The notes under the pieces were generated by a model. The model worked only from the letters and a program-made list of their open reading frames with translations, made no database searches and was not told the DNA's origin. Position numbers and translations under genes: made by a program. 64,000 nucleotides of DNA from Alistipes sp. CHKCI003 (GTDB lineage: Bacteria > Bacteroidota > Bacteroidia > Bacteroidales > Rikenellaceae), in assembly GCF_900021155.1 (NCBI RefSeq), contig NZ_FCNT01000027.1:61875-125874 (forward strand), in the 5' to 3' direction. Position 1 is the first letter of the stretch; each line of letters opens with the position of its first letter. This document shows positions 42,382 through 50,772 of the stretch, in pieces.

Positions 42382-43395
42382 ATGGAAAACTTGGATTGGA
42401 CTTCCTTAGGCTTCAATTATATGAAGACCGATTTTAATGTCCGCTACGAATTCATCGACGGCAAGTGGAGCGACATGCAGATCACGAGCGACGAGTACAT
42501 CAAGATGCACATGTCGGCTTCGTGTCTGCACTATGGCATCGAACTCTTCGAGGGTCTCAAGGCGTTCCGCGGCGTCGACGGCAAGGTGCGACTGTTCCGT
42601 GTCGAGGAGAACGCGAAGCGTCTGCGTTCGTCGGCCGAGCGTCTGTGTCTGCCGGTTCCGACGATCGAGATGATTGTCAATGCGTGCATCGAGGTAGTGA
42701 AGCGCAACGAGCGTTTCATTCCTCCCTACGGGACGGGCGCCTCGCTCTATCTGCGACCCGTGATGTTCGGTACGACGGCCGGTCTGGGTGTGAAACCTGC
42801 GAAGGATGCGTTGTTGGTCGTTTACTGTTCGCCTGTGGGCGCTTATTTCAAAGGCGGCATCAAACCGATGGAGGTCATCATCGACCGTGAACAGGACCGT
42901 GCGGCACCGCGCGGTACGGGCGACGTGAAAGTCGGCGGCAACTATGCGGCCAGCATCATGTCGGGCGAAAAAGCGCATCAAATGGGTTATTCGAGCGTGA
43001 TGTATCTCGATGCGGCCGAGCATAAGTACATCGAGGAGTGCGGCGCCTGCAACTTCTTCGGCATCAAGGACGGCAAGTACATCACGCCGAAGTCGCAGTC
43101 GGTGCTGCCTTCGATCACCAACAAGAGCCTTCGTCAGTTGGCCAAGGATATGGGTCTCGAAGTCGAGGAGCGTCGCATTCCCGTCGAGGAGTTGTCTACG
43201 TTCGAAGAGTGCGGCGGCTGCGGTACGGCTGCGGTGATCTCTCCGATCGACAAAATCTACGATGTCGATACGAAGGAGACCTATACTTACGGTTCGGAGG
43301 TCGGCAAAGTCAGCCTCGAACTCTATACCCGTTTGCAAGATATTCAGTACGGTCGTGCCGAGGATACGCATAATTGGTGTACGATCGTAATGTAA
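42382..43395 (+). CDS. ilvE: Branched-chain amino-acid aminotransferase
   Basis: 337 aa, fold-type IV PLP enzyme of the long BCAT type. Signatures: LHYGIELFEGLKAFRG (about residues 50-66), the PLP Lys region GDVKVGGNYAAS (about 180-191), YIEECGACNFFGIKD and ECGGCGTAAVISP (about 276-288, a CxxC-like loop). It makes or breaks down Val, Leu and Ile. No other ilv gene is near. No exact -7 motif was seen; the leader is AT-rich. Ends at a strong terminator next to a parS site. Confidence 0.96.
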   Translation: MENLDWTSLGFNYMKTDFNVRYEFIDGKWSDMQITSDEYIKMHMSASCLHYGIELFEGLKAFRGVDGKVRLFRVEENAKRLRSSAERLCLPVPTIEMIVNACIEVVKRNERFIPPYGTGASLYLRPVMFGTTAGLGVKPAKDALLVVYCSPVGAYFKGGIKPMEVIIDREQDRAAPRGTGDVKVGGNYAASIMSGEKAHQMGYSSVMYLDAAEHKYIEECGACNFFGIKDGKYITPKSQSVLPSITNKSLRQLAKDMGLEVEERRIPVEELSTFEECGGCGTAAVISPIDKIYDVDTKETYTYGSEVGKVSLELYTRLQDIQYGRAEDTHNWCTIVM

Positions 43396-43420
43396 TTCCT
43401 CTTCGGAAAGTGCATGAAAA

Positions 43421-43455
43421 GAGAAGCCCGCTTTCATAAGCGGGCTTCTCTTTTG
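43421..43455 (+). terminator. ilvE terminator
   Basis: Arms 43421-43433 and 43438-43450 form a perfect 13-bp stem (GAGAAGCCCGCTT), followed by TTTTG. 25 nt after the ilvE stop. Confidence 0.92.
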
Positions 43456-43469
43456 TTCCACGTGGAACA
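43454..43469. promoter_or_regulatory. parS: parS centromere site 1
   Basis: TGTTCCACGTGGAACA is a perfect 16-bp palindrome that matches the ParB/Spo0J site (consensus TGTTtCACGTGaAACA) except for a symmetric C/G change also used in other bacteria. ParB loads here for origin segregation. Confidence 0.88.
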
Positions 43470-43596
43470 TAGTTGCGAAATCTTTCCGAAAAAAAATGCG
43501 TGTGTATGGCGAAGTCTCGTTGAGTATGCGTGTTTGTAATTTATAGTAATAAGATATTTTTTTTCTGTGTAAAATAGATTGATCTGAACGGCTCGT

Positions 43597-43612
43597 TGTT
43601 CCACGTGGAACA
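43597..43612. promoter_or_regulatory. parS: parS centromere site 2
   Basis: Identical 16-bp palindrome TGTTCCACGTGGAACA, 143 bp from site 1 and 4 bp from the end of mnmG. Two exact copies in one intergenic gap are very unlikely by chance. Confidence 0.88.
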
Positions 43613-43616
43613 ATCG

Positions 43617-45941
43617 CTATCTGCCGAATTTTACGAGCAGGACGTTGATGTCGGCCGGTGAGACACCCGGGATGCGTGATGCCTGTCCTATGGTCGCCGG
43701 CCGAATGCGCGAGAGTTTCTGGCGGGCTTCGATCGTCAGTGCTTGCAAACGGTGAAAATCGAAATCCGAAGGAATCCGTATATTTTCCAATCGGTGAAGT
43801 TTTTCCGCTATGAATTTCTCTCGTTCTATATAACCTTTGTATTTGATCTGAATTTCGGCCTCTTCGATCACTTCCGGTCCGATTTCATGTTCGGCAATGA
43901 ACTGCTTCAGATCGGGCAATGTTTCGGCGAGCGCTGAGAAGGTTACTTTGCTGCGCAATACGACGTCATAGAGCTTTCTGCCCTGCGTCATCGGCTCCTC
44001 TCCTACCGATTTCAAATAGCCGTTTATTTCGTCTGCTTTGACGCTCTGTTTGTGTGCGTAGGAAATAAGCGATTCTACGAGCGTATTTTTTTTGACGAAT
44101 TCCCGGTATCTTTTTCGAGAAATCAGTCCGATTTCATAACCTTTCGGGGTCAAACGTATATCGGCATTGTCCTGTCGCAATAAGATCCGGTATTCGGCTC
44201 GCGAGGTGAACATGCGATAGGGTTCGTCCACGCCTTTGGTTACGAGATCGTCGATCAGTACGCCGATGTAGGCTTCGTCGCGCTGCAATACGACGGCTTC
44301 CTCGCCTTTCAGCGCCCGATGGGCGTTGATGCCCGCCATGAGACCCTGTGCGGCGGCCTCTTCATAGCCGGTCGTGCCGTTGACTTGTCCGGCGAAATAG
44401 AGTCCCCGGACAAGTTTGGTTTCGAGCGAATGATGCAGTTGCGTGGGTGGAAAATAGTCGTATTCGATGGCGTAACCCGGACGGTAGATGTGCAGATCCT
44501 CGAAACCCCGAATTTTATGCAGCGCCTTCCACTGCACTTCCCACGGCAGCGATGAGGAGAAACCGTTGAGGTAGTATTCGTTGGTCGTGCGCCCTTCGGG
44601 TTCGAGGAAGAGCTGGTGCTGCTCTTTGCCCGCGAAGGTACGGAGTTTGTCTTCGATACTCGGGCAGTAGCGCGGACCGATCCCCGTAATGGTGCCGTTG
44701 AAGAGCGGCGATTCGGCGAATCCCTCTTTCAGAATGGCGTGGATTTCGGGCGTCGTATAGACGACGAAACAAGGAAGTTGATGTTTAACAGGCTGTGTAT
44801 CAGATGAAAAAGAAAATTTTGCCGGCACTTCGTCCCCGTATTGGGGTTCGAGTATCTCGAAGTCGATCGTGCGGGCATCCAAACGCGCCGGCGTGCCGGT
44901 CTTCATACGTCCGGTCTCGAATCCGACGGCTTGCAGACACTCCGTGATGCCGTGCGAGGCGGCATCCCCTGCCCTGCCTCCCTCGGCTTGAGAGCGGCCG
45001 CAATACATCAGACCGCCGAGAAACGTCCCGCTCGTGAGGATCGCGGCTTTGCAGGAGAACTCTACGCCCATGCGGGTCCGTACTCCCCGAATGCGGCATC
45101 GGGGGGCTTCGCAAGCCGCAGCGTTGCCGGACGACCGTGCGGCCGGACGATCCTCCGCAGACGCACTGTCTGCGGGGCTGTTCGTGCAATCGCTACTTCC
45201 CTTTTCTGCCCGCGTCGGATCCGTGCCGGAATCATCCTCCTGCTTCGTGCGATTGTCTGCGGATGCGATTGGGTGCTGTTCGGCGATGAAGTCGCTTGCT
45301 GAATGCGGCCGGCAGGGCCCGTCTAAGCTCTTTTCCGGCTGCTGTCCTTGCATGGGACCGCTCGGCGGCCGTTCCGTGGACCGTTCGGCGGTATTGCCTG
45401 TCGGCCGTTTATCGGCGCATTCGTCCAAGCTTGCTTCCGGCACCCGGCCTTGTGCGGAACTTTCCGCCGAATCCCCTTTTTGCGGTTCCTGCATCCTGCA
45501 TCCGGTGCCGCTGTCCACCCGATCGAAAGCGGCCGCATCGCAAGGAGCGAGCCGGTCGAAAAGCAGCTCCACGGCCGAATCCTGCCAGATGTAGAGATTC
45601 GGCGTGTTTTCGAGCGTGCGGCGCCACTCCTCCGAAAAACGGGTTTTGTCGCATTGCGCCCGCGGGCTCCACATGGCGGCGCCTTTCGAGCGGTTGAGCA
45701 TCCGGAATTGGAGGGTCGTGAGGTCGGCGATGCGTCCCATTTGTCCGCCGAGTGCATCTATCTCTCTGACTATCTGTCCTTTTGCTACGCCTCCGACAGC
45801 CGGATTGCACGACATCGACGCGAATTTCTCCATGTCCATCGTGAGCAGCAGCGTGCGCGATCCGAGGCGTGCGGCCGCAACCGCGGCTTCGCAGCCCGCA
45901 TGGCCGCCTCCTATGACGATTATATCGTATTCGAGTACCAT
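43617..45941 (-). CDS. mnmG: tRNA uridine-34 5-carboxymethylaminomethyl synthesis enzyme MnmG, with a large insertion
   Basis: 774 aa from the ATG at 45941 (MVLEYDIIVIGGGHAGCEAA); usual length is about 620-630. The FAD-binding GGGHAG is at residues 11-16, with the conserved CNPAVGG (45-51), MLNRSKGAAMWSPRAQ (81-96), GTITGIGPRYCPSIEDK and the C-terminal helical domain ending PGVSPADINVLLVKFG. About 150 extra residues (about 130-281; 45099-45554) rich in Ser, Ala, Glu, Arg and Pro replace the short turn between VELLF and IRGVRTRMGVEF. The frame is intact on both sides. With MnmE it modifies wobble uridines. Lies 46 bp after ybeY. Confidence 0.95.
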   Translation of the reverse strand: MVLEYDIIVIGGGHAGCEAAVAAARLGSRTLLLTMDMEKFASMSCNPAVGGVAKGQIVREIDALGGQMGRIADLTTLQFRMLNRSKGAAMWSPRAQCDKTRFSEEWRRTLENTPNLYIWQDSAVELLFDRLAPCDAAAFDRVDSGTGCRMQEPQKGDSAESSAQGRVPEASLDECADKRPTGNTAERSTERPPSGPMQGQQPEKSLDGPCRPHSASDFIAEQHPIASADNRTKQEDDSGTDPTRAEKGSSDCTNSPADSASAEDRPAARSSGNAAACEAPRCRIRGVRTRMGVEFSCKAAILTSGTFLGGLMYCGRSQAEGGRAGDAASHGITECLQAVGFETGRMKTGTPARLDARTIDFEILEPQYGDEVPAKFSFSSDTQPVKHQLPCFVVYTTPEIHAILKEGFAESPLFNGTITGIGPRYCPSIEDKLRTFAGKEQHQLFLEPEGRTTNEYYLNGFSSSLPWEVQWKALHKIRGFEDLHIYRPGYAIEYDYFPPTQLHHSLETKLVRGLYFAGQVNGTTGYEEAAAQGLMAGINAHRALKGEEAVVLQRDEAYIGVLIDDLVTKGVDEPYRMFTSRAEYRILLRQDNADIRLTPKGYEIGLISRKRYREFVKKNTLVESLISYAHKQSVKADEINGYLKSVGEEPMTQGRKLYDVVLRSKVTFSALAETLPDLKQFIAEHEIGPEVIEEAEIQIKYKGYIEREKFIAEKLHRLENIRIPSDFDFHRLQALTIEARQKLSRIRPATIGQASRIPGVSPADINVLLVKFGR

Positions 45942-45987
45942 TCGAATGTCTTTGTTCCGAAGTGTGATGAAAAGCGACGAAAACGCC

Positions 45988-46422
45988 TTAAAATTCCTTC
46001 TCGAGCAGTGCGAGGTAGCGGTCCTCCTTGCGGTGCATCTGGGCATTGGTGCGGGGCGTCTTGTCGTTCTGGCCGCAAAGGTGCAGCAGGCCGTGCACCA
46101 CCACGCGGCGCATCTCCTGCAAACGCGGTGCCCCGTAGATGCGTGCGTTGTCCGCTACGGTCTCCACGTCGATGAAGATGTCGCCCGCGACGGTCCGCGT
46201 GCCGCGGCGGTCGCTGTAGTCGAACGTGATGACGTCCGTGTAGTAGTCGTGGCCGAGATACTGCCGGTTCATCTCCAGCAGCCTCTCCGCCGAGCAGAAG
46301 ATGTAGTTCACGTCGCCCAGCACGTATCCCTCGCGGCCGGCGGTTTCACGAAGCCATGCCGCCGTGCGCCGCTTCTCGGGCAGGCGGTAGCTGCATCCGT
46401 CGTTATAGTATTTTACAGCCAT
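45988..46422 (-). CDS. ybeY: rRNA maturation endoribonuclease YbeY
   Basis: 144 aa from the ATG at 46422 (MAVKYYNDGCSYRLPEKR). The zinc site shows HGLLHLCGQNDKTP, the HGxLHLCG form, with a later MHRKED in place of the third-His region, which is the Bacteroidota variant. YTDVITFDYSD and GDIFIDVE are also family hallmarks. It processes the 3' end of 16S rRNA and takes part in ribosome quality control. Upstream in-frame sequence is Pro/Gly/Arg-rich and non-homologous, so the longer start is rejected. Likely cotranscribed with mnmG. Confidence 0.94.
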   Translation of the reverse strand: MAVKYYNDGCSYRLPEKRRTAAWLRETAGREGYVLGDVNYIFCSAERLLEMNRQYLGHDYYTDVITFDYSDRRGTRTVAGDIFIDVETVADNARIYGAPRLQEMRRVVVHGLLHLCGQNDKTPRTNAQMHRKEDRYLALLEKEF

Positions 46423-46791
46423 AAGCAACTTTTTTTGCCGTTCGTTTTTTCCGGTCGTCCCCCCCCATTCCGCGAATCGGGCGCGACGGGCATCCGAACT
46501 GCCGGGACCGGGGTCTCCTCCCGGAACCTTCGCCCTTTTTCCGCGGAAGAGAACGAATGAAACGCCCGCCCGCCGAAACGGGTTTCCGGACTTTTGTACG
46601 CTTCCCTTCTCCCTCCGCTCGGGGTCCGGCGGCCTTTCGGGACTGCCCGGACCGTGAATCCCCGGGCCCTTCGCCGTCCCGCCATCCCGGGGGATGAGGA
46701 AAGGCATCCCGATCGGGTTTTCTCCGGGGTCTTTGCCCGCCCACGTGCGGTCTTCGGACTGCGTTCGGTGTGATCCGGATCCGTCCGCGCG
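46423..46791. other. Intergenic stretch upstream of ybeY
   Basis: About 370 bp, G/C-rich with CCCCCCC and GGGGG runs. Open on the minus strand in the ybeY frame but without protein-like composition. No promoter element identified. Confidence 0.55.
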
Positions 46792-47916
46792 TTATTTGCG
46801 GAAGCACTTCTCCGCGAGCATCTTTTCGGAGGGCGACGGAGAGTAGATGCCGAAGACGAGCTTGTATTCGGTCTCCATCGTGGCGATGTTCACCGACGAA
46901 CCGATGGTCCCGATCTGCTGGTTCCGCGCCACTTTCGCCCCCTTCTCGACGCATACAGACCCCAGATTGGCGTAGGAGGTCAGGTATTCGCCGTGGGCGA
47001 CGTAGACGTCGTATTTGTTGGTGATGCGGTTGCGTTTGATCTCGACCACCTTGCCTTCGTAGATCGAGCTGACGCGGGCGCCGCGCGGTCCGGTGATCTC
47101 GGCCATGTTGCCCTTGTAGCGGCGGACCTTGCCCGAGGCGACGGGCAGACGCAGGCCGGCCGTCTTCGCCGAGAACGTGCCGCCCTCCTTGTTGCCTTTG
47201 GTGAGTTTGCGCAGTTCGTCGATCGCCACGTCCAGTCGTTGTTCCTGCGCCATCTTCTGCCTTAGGCGCTGCTGTTCCTGTTTCGAGAGCCGGCGCACGT
47301 CGGCGCGGGCCGTGCGGGCGTCGCGTTCGAGCTTGGCGCGCTGTGTGCGGAGCTGCTGCGTAACGGAGTCGAGCGCCGTCTTGCGTCGGTCGAGCAGCTC
47401 TTTTTCGGCCGCTACCCTGCCTTTGAGCTCTTCGATCTGGCGGAGCCTGTCGGCGCGCATCCGGGCGACGGCCCTGAGGTTGGCGATCTTGCGGGCCACG
47501 TCGGCGAAATCCTCTGCGGAGAAGAGGTAGGTAAGGTAGTTTTCGTGTTTGTAGTTGCGGTAGGCTTCGCGTACCATGGCGGCATAGAGCGCCTTGTTGC
47601 GGTCGAGCGCCGCGGAGAGGCTGTCGGCCGTGAAACCGGTCTTCGAAAGCTGTGCGGCGAGCAGCAGGGCCTGCTCCTCCTGCGCTTCGAGCAGCTGGTT
47701 GCGGGCGTCAATCTGGCGGGCCAGCCGCTTCACGCGCTCCTCGGTCCGGGTGCGGCCCTGCTTGAGCCGCGCGATTTCGCGCTCTTCGGCCGCGATGCGC
47801 TTTTCGAGGTCGGCGACGACCTTTTTCTGGGCCTCGATCCGCGAAGTGTTCTGTGCGCCTGCGGCCGCGAAAGCCGCGAGGCCGGCAAAAAGGAGGATCA
47901 GCGTGCGGAGTCTCAT
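46792..47916 (-). CDS. EnvC-like murein hydrolase activator (peptidase M23 fold)
   Basis: 374 aa from the ATG at 47916 (MRLRTLILLFAGLAAFAAAGAQ, a signal peptide). Residues about 22-240 are a long coiled coil (KKVVADLEKRIAAEEREIARLK and following). The C-terminal LytM domain (about 270-374) includes RGARVSSIYEGKVVEI and HGEYLTSYANL. The usual zinc ligands are degraded: no GxxHxGxDI-type His is seen and the YAHL His is Asn. It therefore probably activates amidases, like EnvC, rather than cutting peptidoglycan itself. Its start overlaps the TPR gene end by 4 nt (ATGA). Confidence 0.9.
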   Translation of the reverse strand: MRLRTLILLFAGLAAFAAAGAQNTSRIEAQKKVVADLEKRIAAEEREIARLKQGRTRTEERVKRLARQIDARNQLLEAQEEQALLLAAQLSKTGFTADSLSAALDRNKALYAAMVREAYRNYKHENYLTYLFSAEDFADVARKIANLRAVARMRADRLRQIEELKGRVAAEKELLDRRKTALDSVTQQLRTQRAKLERDARTARADVRRLSKQEQQRLRQKMAQEQRLDVAIDELRKLTKGNKEGGTFSAKTAGLRLPVASGKVRRYKGNMAEITGPRGARVSSIYEGKVVEIKRNRITNKYDVYVAHGEYLTSYANLGSVCVEKGAKVARNQQIGTIGSSVNIATMETEYKLVFGIYSPSPSEKMLAEKCFRK

Positions 47917-49664
47917 GGGGAGGAGGTTTTTTCGGATTGTTCGAGCCATTCGAAACGGCGTGCGACGGCTTCGGGGTCTTCGTATCCGTTCTCCAGCGCT
48001 TTGCGCCAGTAGACCTCGGCCATGAAGCGTTCGCCCGAGGCTGCGAGGATGTCGCCGTAGTGGAGTTGCAGGTCGGGGCTCTTGCCGCCGTCGAGCGAGA
48101 TGGCGAGCTGCATCGACCGTTTGGCTTCGGCCGTGCGGCCCAGCTTGAAGAGCACCCACGCATAGGTGTCCAGATAGGTCGGGTTGTTCTCGTCGAGCGC
48201 GATGGCGCGGCCCGACATGTCGAGCGCCCGCTCCAGCCGGCTGCCCTCCTCGGCGAGGAAATAGGCGTAGTTGTTGAGCACCGACGCATTTCCGGGATAA
48301 TAGCGCAGCGCCCGATCGTAGGCCGTGTAGCATCGTCTGTGTTCGCCGGCCGCGTGATGGACGTCGCCGATATAGCCCCAGACCAGCCCGCGCAGCGAAT
48401 CGCTTCGGACGTAGGGCAGCGCTTCGCGGTAGCTCTTCACGGCCTCCTTGTAGCGTTTTCCGTAGACGTGGATGTGCCCGCGGGCGATCCGGAAATCGGG
48501 ATCGTCCGGAAAGAGCCCGAGCGCCTGCGCGATGTACCGCTCGGCCGAGTCGGGCCGCTGCTTGTAGCTTTCGATGTCGATCACCATCGTGAAGTACTCC
48601 TTCACGGGCGGCCGGTCGGCCGTGTGCAGCTTGTAGAGCGCCAGCGCTTCGTCCAGCTGCCCCGAGGCGATCAGGTGTTTGCCGTAGAGGTCCGCGACCT
48701 TCGGGTCGTTGGGATACTTCAGTGCCAGAAGTGCCGCCAGCTCGTTGATTTGCAGGAAGTATTCGCGGTAGAAACGCAGGTCGGCCGTGAGCCTTTCGAA
48801 TTGGGCGATCTTGCTCCCGGCGGTCAGCTCGTCCGAGTCGAAGAGGCGTCGCGTAACCGACAGGAAGGCGGGATAGTTCTGTTTGCGGTTGTAGTAGTCG
48901 CCCGCGGCGACCAGCGCGGCGATGTCCGTGGGATCGAGTTCGATCGCATCGGCGAAAGACTTCGCTGCGAGCGAATCGCGCCGCATGAGTGCGTAGAGTT
49001 CGCCGAGGGCCACGTGGTTTTCGGCTTCGTAGGGAGCCGCCTCGGCGAGCGCCTGCGCCTCGGCCAGTGCGCGGTCGTACTGCCGCGTGTCGATCAGCAA
49101 CCGGCGTTTCGAGGCGCTCAGCATCGGGATGCGCCCGAAGCGGAGCTCCGCCGAGTCGAGCACCGCGATCGCTTCGTAGGGGCGTTCGGCCTCGGCATAG
49201 AGGGCGGCCAGCAGACGGAAGTTCTCGGGATTCTGCGCGTCGCTGCGCGTGAGGCTGCGGTAGACGTCCAGCGCTTCGTCGTAGCGGTTTCCGATCAGAA
49301 GGGCCTGCCCGTAGAACTGGCGGTACCATTTGTTCGCCGTGTCGAGCTTCGCGGCCTCTCCCGCGAGGCGGATCACTTCGCCGATCGTCCGCTCGCCGCC
49401 TGCGGTGAGCGACCCGGCCAGTTCGTAGTAGGCCGGTGCATAGGACGAATCGCGGCGGATGGCCTCCGCGAAGAGCGTGCGGGCCCCGGTCGTATCGAGG
49501 CGGATCATCTGCCGTTTGATCCCCTCGGTGTAGAGATAGACGCTGCGCAGCGAGTCGGGAATCGAATCGGACCGTTGCGGCCGTGCCGTGCCGCTCCCCG
49601 CCGCACCGGCGAAGGCCGTGCAGAAAAGGAGCAGTGCGAACGATATGGCGGCCGGACGTTTCAT
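47913..49664 (-). CDS. TPR-repeat exported protein
   Basis: 583 aa. Signal peptide MKRPAAISFALLLFCTAFAGA. Many degenerate TPR units follow, such as AFAEAIRRDSSYAPAYYELAGSL-like, ALDVYRSLTRSDAQNPENFRLLAALY and ALRYYPGNASVLNNYAYFLAEEGSRLERAL, typical helix pairs spaced 34 residues. Translationally coupled to the EnvC-like gene (4-nt overlap), so it may serve cell-envelope remodelling or division, but TPR proteins are general scaffolds. It lies 8 bp after pheS and is likely cotranscribed with it. Confidence 0.9.
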   Translation of the reverse strand: MKRPAAISFALLLFCTAFAGAAGSGTARPQRSDSIPDSLRSVYLYTEGIKRQMIRLDTTGARTLFAEAIRRDSSYAPAYYELAGSLTAGGERTIGEVIRLAGEAAKLDTANKWYRQFYGQALLIGNRYDEALDVYRSLTRSDAQNPENFRLLAALYAEAERPYEAIAVLDSAELRFGRIPMLSASKRRLLIDTRQYDRALAEAQALAEAAPYEAENHVALGELYALMRRDSLAAKSFADAIELDPTDIAALVAAGDYYNRKQNYPAFLSVTRRLFDSDELTAGSKIAQFERLTADLRFYREYFLQINELAALLALKYPNDPKVADLYGKHLIASGQLDEALALYKLHTADRPPVKEYFTMVIDIESYKQRPDSAERYIAQALGLFPDDPDFRIARGHIHVYGKRYKEAVKSYREALPYVRSDSLRGLVWGYIGDVHHAAGEHRRCYTAYDRALRYYPGNASVLNNYAYFLAEEGSRLERALDMSGRAIALDENNPTYLDTYAWVLFKLGRTAEAKRSMQLAISLDGGKSPDLQLHYGDILAASGERFMAEVYWRKALENGYEDPEAVARRFEWLEQSEKTSSP

Positions 49665-49672
49665 GGGGCGGA

Positions 49673-50698
49673 TCAGAGAGCCGAATCGAACTGGCGGAGG
49701 AAGCGGACGTCGTTTTCGAAGTAGAGACGCAGGTCCTTCACCCCGTACTTCAGCATGGCGATGCGTTCAATCCCCATGCCGAAGGCGAATCCCGAATATT
49801 TCTGCGGGTCGATGCCGTTGGCCGTGAGTACATTGGGGTCTACCATGCCGCAACCCATGATTTCGAGCCAGCCCGTGCCCTTGCAGACGTTGCAGCCCTT
49901 GCCGCCGCAGAGGTTGCACGACACGTCCACCTCGGCCGAGGGTTCGGTGAAGGGGAAGTAGGAGGGGCGCATGCGGATCGCGGTCTGCCCGCCGAAGACC
50001 TCCTTGGCGAAGTAGAGGAGCGACTGCTTGAGGTCGGCGAACGAGACCCCTTCGTCGATGTAGAGCCCTTCGATCTGGTGGAAGATGCAGTGGGCGCGGG
50101 AGGAGATGGCCTCGTTGCGGAAGACGCGGCCCGGGCAGATCACGCGGATGGGCGGCTTCTGCCGCTCCATGGTCCGCACCTGAATCGACGAAGTGTGCGT
50201 GCGCAGCAGGATGTCGGGGTCTTTCTCGATGAAGAAGGTATCCTGCATGTCGCGGGCCGGATGTTCGGGCGGGAAGTTGAGGGCCGAGAAGACGTGCCAG
50301 TCGTCCTCGATTTCGGGACCTTCGGCCACGGTGTAGCCCAGACGGGCGAAAACCTCGACGATCTCGCGGCGCACGAGCGAAATCGGATGGCGCGATCCGA
50401 GCGGCTCGGCCGAACCCGGACGGGTCATGTCCTCGACGCGGGCGGCACGGTCCGCCGCGGCGTTGCCCAGCTCTTCGCGCAGGGCGTTGATGCGTTCGGT
50501 GGCCGTGGTCTTGAGCCTGTTGAGCTGCTGTCCGAGTTCGCGTTTGAGCTCGGGCGCCACGGTCTTGAACTCCTCCATGAGGGCCGTGAGTTCGCCTTTT
50601 TTGCCGAGGATTTTGATGCGGAACTCCTCCAATTCGGCCGCAGCCTGCGGTTTGAACGCCTCCACACGCCGGAGCAGATCGTTGATTTTGTTGGTCAT
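49673..50698 (-). CDS. pheS: Phenylalanine--tRNA ligase alpha subunit
   Basis: 341 aa, normal length. N-terminal coiled coil (residues 1-90), then the class II core: motif 2 region RTHTSSIQVRTMERQKPPIRVICPGRVFRNE (about 181-211), HQIEGLYIDEGVSF, and the motif 3 GFAFGMGIERIAML (about 302-315). A Cys-rich loop CNLCGGKGCNVCKGTGW (about 258-274) follows the substrate-binding region, common in Bacteroidota PheS. Forms the alpha2-beta2 enzyme with PheT, which is not in the window. Confidence 0.97.
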   Translation of the reverse strand: MTNKINDLLRRVEAFKPQAAAELEEFRIKILGKKGELTALMEEFKTVAPELKRELGQQLNRLKTTATERINALREELGNAAADRAARVEDMTRPGSAEPLGSRHPISLVRREIVEVFARLGYTVAEGPEIEDDWHVFSALNFPPEHPARDMQDTFFIEKDPDILLRTHTSSIQVRTMERQKPPIRVICPGRVFRNEAISSRAHCIFHQIEGLYIDEGVSFADLKQSLLYFAKEVFGGQTAIRMRPSYFPFTEPSAEVDVSCNLCGGKGCNVCKGTGWLEIMGCGMVDPNVLTANGIDPQKYSGFAFGMGIERIAMLKYGVKDLRLYFENDVRFLRQFDSAL

Positions 50699-50747
50699 AT
50701 TTGGGATTATTATGCTTTTTACCTACTTTTATGGGCGCTTTAAGATG

Positions 50748-50755
50748 CAAAGTTA
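50748..50755 (-). promoter_or_regulatory. pheS: pheS promoter (-7 TAACTTTG)
   Basis: TAACTTTG on the minus strand fits TAnnTTTG and lies 49 nt upstream of the pheS ATG, in the divergent gap. Confidence 0.7.
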
Positions 50756-50772
50756 TAAAAAATTCTAAGAAT

